Below the pieces are notes generated by a model, which saw only the letters and a program-made list of their open reading frames with translations, ran no database searches and was not told the DNA's origin. Source: Candidatus Zixiibacteriota bacterium (lineage in GTDB: Bacteria > Zixibacteria > MSB-5A5 > SM1-73). From it: a stretch of DNA of 6,703 nucleotides. Below, in pieces: positions 1 to 5,399 of this stretch. The position numbers were made by a program, and so were the translations under genes. The DNA is taken from assembly GCA_020341875.1 (NCBI GenBank), contig CP070839.1:490751-497453 (forward strand). Direction: 5' to 3'. Every line of letters starts with the position of its first letter. The first letter of the stretch is position 1.

Positions 1-321
1 CCTGGACTTCTGTATTCGTCTCATCGGTTGTCAACCTTATGACGTTCGACCACTATCTCGTTCGATACTACCGGCTATTATCTCTATCGGAAGCTTTTTG
101 AGGAAATTTATCAATTCAGGTCACGGAACGGCTCATGTCGGGGCCTCAGGCGCGCACAGTCTGCAGCCCGATTGCGCCGAGGATTGGCTGTATCGAACCA
201 AAACCTAACTTCAGCTGGGTTCTGGTTTTGCTTAAGTCTGGTTCATCTCCGCTAGGGGAATCGCGACGGTCTGTTTTCGCCATGATTTACTCGCGACAAG
301 ATTCTCCACCCCTGGAACTGC
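1..321. other. Upstream region without a defensible gene
   Basis: No reading frame here has both a credible start and a protein-like composition. Two plus-strand frames are open from the left edge. One runs from base 3 to a TGA at 99-101 and ends with an aromatic-rich tail, FDHYLVRYYRLLSLSEAF. The other runs from base 2 to a TAA at 206-208. Either could be the last codons of an upstream gene, but I recognise neither and cannot choose between them. A 70-codon ATG frame (135-347) ends inside the promoter-like TATAAT, lacks a clear ribosome site and looks like chance. No U-run hairpin terminator is visible. Confidence 0.4.
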
Positions 322-348
322 TTGACTTTGGAGAATGGGTCGTATAAT
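322..348 (+). promoter_or_regulatory. Sigma70-like promoter upstream of murA
   Basis: TTGACT at 322-327 matches the -35 consensus at five of six positions, and TATAAT at 343-348 is a perfect -10 box. The spacer is 15 bases, shorter than the usual 16-18, which would normally weaken the promoter. Transcription would begin near 355 and give a leader of about 75 bases before the murA start. The consensus quality and the position just ahead of the gene support the call; the short spacer and the lack of experimental data limit it. Confidence 0.5.
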
Positions 349-417
349 TTGCAGCCGGAGGCATTTGGGGCCAATGAAACATGATGGCTGACGTTTTAGA
401 TTATGTGAACCTAAGCC

Positions 418-426
418 GAGGCGAGG
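418..426 (+). promoter_or_regulatory. Ribosome binding site of murA
   Basis: Two overlapping purine cores, GAGG at 418-421 and GAGG at 423-426, lie 9 and 4 bases before the ATG at 431. The first has near-ideal spacing. There is no in-frame ATG, GTG or TTG between the upstream in-frame TGA (389-391) and base 431, so this site and start are the only consistent choice. Confidence 0.7.
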
Positions 427-430
427 AATC

Positions 431-1717
431 ATGGACAAGTTTGTGATACAGGGCGGGAAAAAACTCTCCGGGACCGTTGAAATTCAGGCCTCTAAGAATG
501 CGGCCTTGCCCATCCTGGCTGCAGCTCTGCTGGTGGAGAAAGGCGAGACCGTGATTAACAACGTGCCCGATCTTGTGGACGTGGACGTCATGCTGGGGGT
601 CATGGAGCAGTTGGGAGCTAAAGTCCAGAGGTCTAAAGACGACAGGTCTAGTACGCCGCCTTCCAGGAATACGGTGGTGATAAATGCGGAGCACCTGAAG
701 AGCTCCGAGGCACCTTATGATCTGGTCAGAAAGATGAGGGCCTCCTTTCTGGTGATGGGTCCTCTTTTGGCTCGGCTTGGGAGGGCAAAGGTTTCTCTTC
801 CTGGTGGATGCGTGCTCGGTCCTAGACCGGTGAACCTGCACCTTTCCGGTTTTGCCAGGCTGGGAGCAAGGATCAAGGAGGAGCACGGATATGTGATCGC
901 CGCGGCCAGGAGACTATCCGGCAATGTGGTCTGCTTCGATCGTCCCTCGCATACCGGCACCGAAAACATCCTGATGGCCGCATGTTTGACACCAGGGCGA
1001 ACGACCATCGTGAACGCCGCCTGCGATCCGGAGGTGGAAGACTTAGCCCGCTTCCTTGGTCTGATGGGAGCAAGGATTAAAGGCGCAGGGGGTTCCACGG
1101 TGTACGTGGAAGGGGTAAAGAGGCTCAAAGCTGCAGAATATACCCCCATCCCGGATCGGCTGGAGGCCGCAACCTTCATGATGGCCGCCTGTATCACGGG
1201 CGGACAGGTAAGACTCAAAGAGGTGATACCGGAACACCTAAAAATGGTGTCGCTGAAGCTGACCGAGATGGGCGCTAAGATAACGGAAAACAGAAAGACA
1301 ATTACGGTGAAAGCCCCCAGAAGGCTCAAGCCGACTTCGGTGACCACCTATCCACATCCCGGGTTTCCCACGGACGCACAGGCTTGCTTGATGGCCTTGA
1401 CTTGCATAGCCGAGGGCACCAGCCAGATCCGGGAATCGGTATTTGAGGAGAGATTCTCTCACTCCATGGAGCTTTGCCGGCTGGGAGCCGACATAAGGAT
1501 CTCCGGAGACAGAGCTACCATCAACGGCGTCCCCCGGCTCAAAGGGGCCTCGATCATGGCCTCCGAAATAAGAGGCGGAGCGGGACTCACACTGGCAGGA
1601 CTGGCGGCCGCGGGGACTACCGAGGTGCTGAGAGTGTACCACATCGATAGAGGATACGATCGAGTGGAGCAAAGACTTGCCCGATTGGGTGCGAATATAA
1701 AGAGAGAGAAGGCTTAG
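431..1717 (+). CDS. murA: UDP-N-acetylglucosamine 1-carboxyvinyltransferase (MurA)
   Basis: MurA transfers enolpyruvate from PEP to the 3'-OH of UDP-GlcNAc, the first committed step of peptidoglycan synthesis, in the cytoplasm. The 428-residue product spans the whole family fold (E. coli MurA is 419). Visible signatures are the N-terminal SKNAALP with Lys22 and Asn23, MRAS with Arg103, the catalytic loop PGGCVLGPRP with Cys127 and Arg132, FPTD with Asp315 (the equivalent of E. coli Asp305), FEERF with Arg341, SEIRGG with Arg381, and the C-terminal YHIDRGYDR with Arg407. Cys127 is the residue alkylated by fosfomycin; its presence predicts the drug-sensitive class. Against E. coli MurA recalled from memory, an extra hydrophilic stretch of about 10-12 residues sits near 69-80 (KDDRSSTPPSRN), before the conserved APYDLV. 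ATG 431 is the first possible in-frame start. A sigma70-like promoter lies about 85 bases upstream, and the next plus-strand gene is about 350 bases downstream. The identification is secure, although many genomes carry more than one MurA paralogue. Confidence 0.97.
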   Translation: MDKFVIQGGKKLSGTVEIQASKNAALPILAAALLVEKGETVINNVPDLVDVDVMLGVMEQLGAKVQRSKDDRSSTPPSRNTVVINAEHLKSSEAPYDLVRKMRASFLVMGPLLARLGRAKVSLPGGCVLGPRPVNLHLSGFARLGARIKEEHGYVIAAARRLSGNVVCFDRPSHTGTENILMAACLTPGRTTIVNAACDPEVEDLARFLGLMGARIKGAGGSTVYVEGVKRLKAAEYTPIPDRLEAATFMMAACITGGQVRLKEVIPEHLKMVSLKLTEMGAKITENRKTITVKAPRRLKPTSVTTYPHPGFPTDAQACLMALTCIAEGTSQIRESVFEERFSHSMELCRLGADIRISGDRATINGVPRLKGASIMASEIRGGAGLTLAGLAAAGTTEVLRVYHIDRGYDRVEQRLARLGANIKREKA

Positions 1718-1897
1718 GTCGGAACTCGCCGGAATGGACTCCGATTCCGCGTTGGTGATGTGACAAGGACTGTTGCCTGGAATTGAGAGCCGATAATTCG
1801 CCGGGGTAAACAGAATGAACTTAAGGTTGATTGAAATCTCACTCCCCTATCTTCCCCGTTCCACAGAGACCCAGACAAAGGGGGTTTGCCGCATTCC

Positions 1898-1924
1898 TTG
1901 ATAAAAGGTTTGATGAGGTAAGAT
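1898..1924 (+). promoter_or_regulatory. Possible promoter for the peptidase-barrel gene
   Basis: TTGATA at 1898-1903 and TAAGAT at 1919-1924 each deviate from the sigma70 consensus at a couple of positions and are separated by 15 bases. The pair faces the peptidase-barrel gene and would leave a leader of about 200 bases. The murA promoter candidate has the same short spacing. The matches are modest and could be chance. Confidence 0.25.
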
Positions 1925-1942
1925 AGACACAAGAACTCAAAA

Positions 1943-1962
1943 ACCGCGGAGTGCGGGCTTAT
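1943..1962 (-). terminator. Weak terminator-like hairpin, minus-strand orientation
   Basis: Read on the minus strand, a four-base GC stem (CCGC, loop ACTCC, GCGG) is followed by TTTTTG, the usual order of an intrinsic terminator. The stem is short, and no minus-strand gene that needs termination here is evident. On the plus strand there is no downstream U-run. It may be chance or a relic. Confidence 0.2.
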
Positions 1963-2049
1963 AGAGCATGAGAGTCTCTCCAAACCCAGGCAGGTTCAGA
2001 TTCGCGGTAGGAGCAGTTAAACCTTTTAGGGGAATCTGTGTCAAACAAA

Positions 2050-2057
2050 GAGAGGGG
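2050..2057 (+). promoter_or_regulatory. Ribosome binding site of the upstream ORF
   Basis: A purine-rich run with a GAGG core at 2052-2055 lies 8 bases before the ATG at 2064. This is at least as good a Shine-Dalgarno site as those of the two large genes, and it is the main reason to take the following 24-codon frame seriously. Confidence 0.45.
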
Positions 2058-2063
2058 ATCGAA

Positions 2064-2138
2064 ATGAGCATCATGCGGCAAACCTTTGCTGCAGATTCCA
2101 AAGGCGGCCGGGAGGTCGCGGGGAGGTGTCGATCATGA
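2064..2138 (+). CDS. Putative 24-residue leader peptide overlapping the next start
   Basis: A 24-codon frame begins with ATG at 2064 behind a good ribosome site and ends with TGA at 2136-2138. That stop overlaps the start codon of the peptidase-barrel gene as ATGA (2135-2138). The predicted peptide (MSIMRQTFAADSKGGREVAG, then RCRS) is basic and hydrophilic, without a membrane segment or recognised domain. The stop-start overlap is the classic arrangement for translational coupling, so its translation may control or support initiation of the large protein. An 8-bp hairpin (2074-2093) lies inside the frame. The evidence is limited to start, ribosome site and overlap. At this length the frame could be accidental, and I do not recognise the peptide. 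Confidence 0.35.
   Translation: MSIMRQTFAADSKGGREVAGRCRS
2074..2093 (+). promoter_or_regulatory. Stem-loop within the leader of the peptidase-barrel gene
   Basis: TGCGGCAA (2074-2081) pairs with TTGCTGCA (2086-2093) across a four-base ACCT loop, giving eight pairs including one G-U. It sits about 40 bases before the start of the large gene and inside the short upstream ORF. A translating ribosome would melt it. There is no following U-run, so it is not a terminator. A regulatory role is inference. Confidence 0.35.
2120..2126 (+). promoter_or_regulatory. Ribosome binding site that decides the start of the peptidase-barrel gene
   Basis: GGGGAGG at 2120-2126 is a strong Shine-Dalgarno sequence 8 bases before the ATG at 2135. 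The longer frame could begin at GTG 2126, but that codon overlaps the Shine-Dalgarno sequence itself and would have no usable site upstream. The ATG at 2135 is therefore preferred, removing three residues from the longest frame. Confidence 0.75.
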
Positions 2139-5100
2139 GAAGTGCCACCTATTGCCTTATCATGTTCAGCTTGGTTTCACTCTTGCTCTTGGGCCAGGCG
2201 GCAGCGCAGGAGCCTTATTTCGGCAAGAACAAAGTGCATTACAAATACTTCGATTGGTATTTGATCCAGAGCGAGAATTTCGACGTCTACTATTATAAGG
2301 GGGAGTACGCCCTGGCCAAGTTCGCTGCGGACGTCTTGCAGGACGCCTACCTGAAGGTGAGAAGGGAGCTGCGTTACGACTTAACCAAGCGGATCCCGGT
2401 CATCATATACAACTCACCCAACGATTTCCAGCAGACCAACGTGATCCCTAACCTGATCGATGAGGGCGTGGGGGGCTTCACCGAAGCTTTCAAGACCCGG
2501 GTGGTGGTCCCCTTCACCGGATCCTATGAGGATTTCCGGCACGTGCTTCATCATGAGTTGACCCACGCGGTTATATATAACATGCTCTACGGAAACACCT
2601 TCGGCTCGCTGTTTAGCCGCCAGTATCTGTTTCAACTCCCCTTATGGTTTGCCGAAGGGTACGCTGAGTATTCCTCACGCGGCGGCTGGGACATCCAGGC
2701 GGATATGGTGATAAGAGACGCAGCCATTAACGGATACTTGACCCCGTTGGAGTTTACCGGGGGCTTCCTGGTTTACAAGGAGGGGCAGTCTGCCATAAGC
2801 TATATAGTCGAGAAATACGGGGAGGAGAAGCTCTCCGAGATTCTAACCAAGGGCAGAAGCCAGCTCTCCATGGACAAGGCATTGAAGTCCGCCATAGGCC
2901 TGGACCAGAAGGGCCTGTCCGAGGAGTGGATGAAGGCGCAGAGGAAAAGATACTGGCCCGAGATCGCTTTGAGAAAGGAAGCCAGAGAGTTCGCCAAGCA
3001 GCTCACTCACCACCCCAAGGATGGCTCTTATGTCAACGAAAAACCGGCTTTCTCGCCAGCAGGCGACCGTCTGGCCATCTTCTCTGACAGAAGCGACTAT
3101 ACGGAGATATACATAGTCTCCGCCATCGACGGAAAGGTGATCAAAAGACTGGTCAAAGGGGAAAGATCGGGAGATTTTGAATCCCTTCACTCATACGTCA
3201 GCGGCCTCGCCTGGTCGCCGGACGGCAAGAACCTGGTTTTCGCCTCGAAGAGCAAAGGAATCGACATTCTCAACCTCATCAGAGTGAAAGATGGGAAGAT
3301 CTACAAGAGACTTCTCTTCCAGTTGGATGCCATACGCTCGCCTTCCTGGTCGCCGGACGGCGAGAGGATCGCCTTCGTGGGAATCAAGGACGGAGAGTCA
3401 GATATCTATGTCACCAGCATCGAGGATCAAGAACTGCTCAAGCTTACTGATGACGTCTATGGCGATGAGGATCCCAGCTTCTCACCGGACGGTAGGTTCC
3501 TCGCCTTCAGTTCGGACCGGCCCCAGGATTCGTTTGGGGATTCGTCAGAGTACGATTACGGGCACTACGACCTTTATCTTTTGGAGCTTGAGTCGCGCAG
3601 GATCACCGAGCTGACCAAAGGAGAGGGAAGCAATACTTCTCCCACCTGGTCACCTGACGGTAGCAAGATCTGCTTCGTCTCGGATCGAAACGGGATTTAC
3701 AACCTGTACGTGGCCGATCTGGACAGCTCTGAGATCTTTCCTATCACCAACGTTCTCTCCGGCTGCTTTTCCCCCTCCTGGTCGACGGAGGGCGACAAGA
3801 TCGCCTTCTCCGCCTTTCAAAAGGGGGGATGGGACATATTCGTGATCAAGGAGATCAAAGCGGCAGTGGAGGAGGACGCGCTGGCCAAGACGCCTTACCT
3901 CCTGGCGTTGGAGTTGGACACCGTCTCAGTGGCGGTTGACACGGTAGAGGAGGAACCCGAGGAGCCCAGCAGGGATTTCAGCTCGTTCGTGTTCAGGGCG
4001 GGCAAGAACGAGTTGGATAGCCTGGCGGAACTGGTGGAGGAGGAAATCCCCGAGAAGAGTGATACTATCAGCTACAGGCTGGCCAACGGCGAATATAGAG
4101 AACGCAAGTATAAGCTCAAATTCACTCCCGATCTGGTCTCGGGAGCGTTGAGCTATGATACTTTTTTTGGGTTTCAGGGACAGTCTCTCATAGCAGTGAG
4201 CGACATGCTGGGCAATCACACCTTCATCCTGGCAACGGACGTGGTCAATACAATCGACCAGAGCAACTTCCAGATATTCTACCTGTATCAGGCCCGGAGG
4301 CTCAGCCTGGGAACGGGAATCTTCCACACCAAGTACTACTATATAGACGATCTGGACCGGCTCTTTTCCGATCGGATGTATGGGGCGGTCGCGTATTTTT
4401 CTTTCCCCTTCAGCAAGTTCACCCGGGTGGATCTGGATTTGACCCAACTCTCCGTGGACCGAAGGTATAACGAACCCCATCCCGTTACCCAAACATTCGA
4501 CGACCGAAGCGTGAAGGTGCTTGTGGCCTCGCTATCCTGGATCAACGACACGGTCCTATGGGGACATACCGGCCCCATCAACGGGAGCAGAAGCCTGTTC
4601 TCCTACGAATACGCACCGGACATTACCTCCCGGAGCCTAACCTACGGCGCTGCCAGGATGGATTTCCGCAAATACTTCCATTTCAAGAAGAGATATAACT
4701 TCGTGTTCAGATTGACCGGTGGATTTTCACATGGAGATGACAGGAAGAAGTTCTTTCTCGGGGGGCAGTCCAACTGGATAGGACCGAGCCTGGGTTCTGG
4801 GGACATATATGGCATAAACGAGCTTTATTTCGGGAACATAGTCACCCCCCTGCGGGGATACAGGTATTTTGAAGTGAGCGGCTCGAAGTTCTTCCTCACC
4901 AACATAGAGTTACGGTATCCCTTCGTTGAGCACTTCATCATGAAATTCCCCCTCCCTCTAACGCTTCATTACATTAACGGGACGCTGTTCTACGACATGG
5001 GAGCTGCCTGGAATGAGAACGACAGATTCAAAGGGGGGACTTCCGAGGGGGGTACAAGACTAAAGGACATCAAGGCTGGTTTCGGATTCGGAGCCAGGGT

Positions 5101-5206
5101 GAACCTGGGGTTTTTTGTGCTGAGATACGACGTCGGTTGGGCAACCGACTTCGACTGGGTGGCGGCCAAACCCAGGCATTACGTGTCCCTGGGTGCAGAG
5201 TTTTAG
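2135..5206 (+). CDS. Exported gluzincin-peptidase / TolB-propeller / Omp85-barrel fusion protein
   Basis: This 1023-residue protein (numbered from ATG 2135) has three modules. A signal peptide covers 1-24: a hydrophobic core, then Ala-Ala-Ala before Gln25, with no lipobox. Residues about 30-270 resemble MA-like zinc metallopeptidases: HELTH at 140-144 gives ligands His140 and His144 and catalytic Glu141, and WFAEGYAEY supplies the likely third ligand Glu174. Six TolB/PD40 repeats with the (W/F)SPDG signature start near 303, 358, 403, 447, 503 and 547; the fourth has an insert rich in Asp, Ser and Tyr, and the last is degenerate (WSTEG). An acidic linker (about 578-614) follows. From about 650 to the end are alternating amphipathic strands, with LRGY at 906-909, then NIELRYPF, and a terminal Phe, all typical of Omp85/BamA/TamA barrels. 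No POTRA repeats are evident. By analogy with Omp85 proteins the first two modules should face the periplasm. Similar fusions are, to my knowledge, annotated in several candidate phyla without established function. Roles in outer-membrane protein processing, assembly or secretion are possible; none is shown by the sequence. It may be translationally coupled to the short upstream ORF. Confidence 0.93.
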   Translation: MRSATYCLIMFSLVSLLLLGQAAAQEPYFGKNKVHYKYFDWYLIQSENFDVYYYKGEYALAKFAADVLQDAYLKVRRELRYDLTKRIPVIIYNSPNDFQQTNVIPNLIDEGVGGFTEAFKTRVVVPFTGSYEDFRHVLHHELTHAVIYNMLYGNTFGSLFSRQYLFQLPLWFAEGYAEYSSRGGWDIQADMVIRDAAINGYLTPLEFTGGFLVYKEGQSAISYIVEKYGEEKLSEILTKGRSQLSMDKALKSAIGLDQKGLSEEWMKAQRKRYWPEIALRKEAREFAKQLTHHPKDGSYVNEKPAFSPAGDRLAIFSDRSDYTEIYIVSAIDGKVIKRLVKGERSGDFESLHSYVSGLAWSPDGKNLVFASKSKGIDILNLIRVKDGKIYKRLLFQLDAIRSPSWSPDGERIAFVGIKDGESDIYVTSIEDQELLKLTDDVYGDEDPSFSPDGRFLAFSSDRPQDSFGDSSEYDYGHYDLYLLELESRRITELTKGEGSNTSPTWSPDGSKICFVSDRNGIYNLYVADLDSSEIFPITNVLSGCFSPSWSTEGDKIAFSAFQKGGWDIFVIKEIKAAVEEDALAKTPYLLALELDTVSVAVDTVEEEPEEPSRDFSSFVFRAGKNELDSLAELVEEEIPEKSDTISYRLANGEYRERKYKLKFTPDLVSGALSYDTFFGFQGQSLIAVSDMLGNHTFILATDVVNTIDQSNFQIFYLYQARRLSLGTGIFHTKYYYIDDLDRLFSDRMYGAVAYFSFPFSKFTRVDLDLTQLSVDRRYNEPHPVTQTFDDRSVKVLVASLSWINDTVLWGHTGPINGSRSLFSYEYAPDITSRSLTYGAARMDFRKYFHFKKRYNFVFRLTGGFSHGDDRKKFFLGGQSNWIGPSLGSGDIYGINELYFGNIVTPLRGYRYFEVSGSKFFLTNIELRYPFVEHFIMKFPLPLTLHYINGTLFYDMGAAWNENDRFKGGTSEGGTRLKDIKAGFGFGARVNLGFFVLRYDVGWATDFDWVAAKPRHYVSLGAEF

Positions 5207-5207
5207 C

Positions 5208-5248
5208 ACCCGGGAGGTCTGATTCTCATCAACCTCTACCTCCTGGGT
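5208..5248. terminator. Long inverted repeat right after the peptidase-barrel gene
   Basis: ACCCGGGAGGT (5208-5218) and ACCTCCTGGGT (5238-5248) can form an 11-bp stem with one G-U pair around a 19-base loop, starting one base after the stop codon. The position between convergent genes fits a transcription end or an RNA 3'-end stabiliser. There is no T-run on either side, so it is not a canonical intrinsic terminator in either direction. Confidence 0.45.
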
Positions 5249-5309
5249 TACGGGGCAAGGGCTAACCTCGATGACGCAGGCCAAGGGGTACCCCGCAGCG
5301 GCCGACCCT

Positions 5310-5347
5310 TCCTCTCCCCTTGTGGGAGAGGATAAAGGTGAGGGGGC
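5310..5347. repeat. Dispersed extragenic palindrome (CCTCTCCC/GGGAGAGG type)
   Basis: CCTCTCCC (5311-5318) and GGGAGAGG (5324-5331) form a perfect 8-bp stem, extended to 9 by T5310 and A5332, with a CTTGT loop. It is followed by TAAAGGTGAGGGGG. On the minus strand this reads CCCCCTCACC, a short gap, then CCTCTCCC...GGGAGAGG, a layout I recognise from REP-like extragenic repeats seen in many bacterial genomes, which often appear as spurious peptides resembling SPLVGE.KGEG. Only one copy lies in this window, so its repeat status rests on recognition, not on counting. Confidence 0.5.
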
Positions 5348-5361
5348 CAGAATGAACAAGC

Positions 5362-5397
5362 CCGGCCGTCGCGGCGTTTCGGATGACATCCGGCCGG
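5362..5397 (-). terminator. GC-rich hairpin just past the stop of the minus-strand gene
   Basis: CCGGCCG (5362-5368) and CGGCCGG (5391-5397) form a 7-bp GC stem around a 22-base loop, beginning a few bases beyond the minus-strand stop codon (5400-5402). On the minus strand the stem is followed by GCTTGTTC, a poor U-tract. A perfect 12-base palindrome, ATCCGGCCGGAT (5388-5399), overlaps the arm next to the stop. It probably serves as a 3'-end structure or weak terminator, possibly acting with the two hairpins farther left. Confidence 0.35.
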
Positions 5398-5399
5398 AT

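Larger units (their letters stand above)
1718..2063. other. Long intergenic spacer downstream of murA
   Basis: This stretch of about 350 bases contains no credible coding frame. A TTG-initiated 89-codon minus-strand frame (1714-1983) has no ribosome site and an unconvincing composition. Small dyads are present: CGGAAT/ATTCCG at 1730-1749, GAATT/AATTC at 1780-1799, a GC-rich CCGC/GCGG hairpin near 1944-1956, and GAGAGTCTCTC at 1970-1980. None is followed by a clear plus-strand U-run, so no firm murA terminator can be named. Two weak promoter-like pairs face right: TTGATT/TATCTT at 1827-1853 and TTGATA/TAAGAT at 1898-1924. I recognise no RNA gene or riboswitch. Confidence 0.5.

Noticed and set aside
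135..347. Plus-strand 70-codon frame before murA
   Set aside because: No good ribosome site, no family resemblance, and it ends within the best promoter -10 box.
381..446. 21-codon frame overlapping the start of murA
   Set aside because: Its upstream region lacks a well-spaced ribosome site and it ends inside murA, past the murA start, without a tight stop-start overlap.
401..886. Minus-strand 161-codon frame overlapping the murA start
   Set aside because: Antisense to conserved murA codons, rich in His, Arg and Pro, with no recognisable motif.
715..1347. Minus-strand 210-codon frame inside murA
   Set aside because: It lies entirely antisense to a secure murA, matches no family I know, and has low-complexity Ser/Pro-rich composition typical of shadow frames.
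1730..1749. CGGAAT/ATTCCG hairpin as the murA terminator
   Set aside because: The stem is only six pairs and is followed by CGCGTTGG rather than a U-run, so it does not meet the pattern of an intrinsic terminator.
1714..1983. Minus-strand 89-codon frame in the spacer after murA
   Set aside because: It starts with TTG, lacks a ribosome site, overlaps the murA end and shows no domain or transmembrane pattern.
1981..2025. tRNA-like GGTTCAGATTC segment
   Set aside because: It resembles a T-loop, but the flanking bases do not form the T stem and no acceptor or anticodon arms can be drawn.
2126..2134. GTG at 2126 as the start of the peptidase-barrel gene
   Set aside because: The codon overlaps the Shine-Dalgarno sequence that is correctly spaced for ATG 2135, and the signal peptide is better formed from the ATG.
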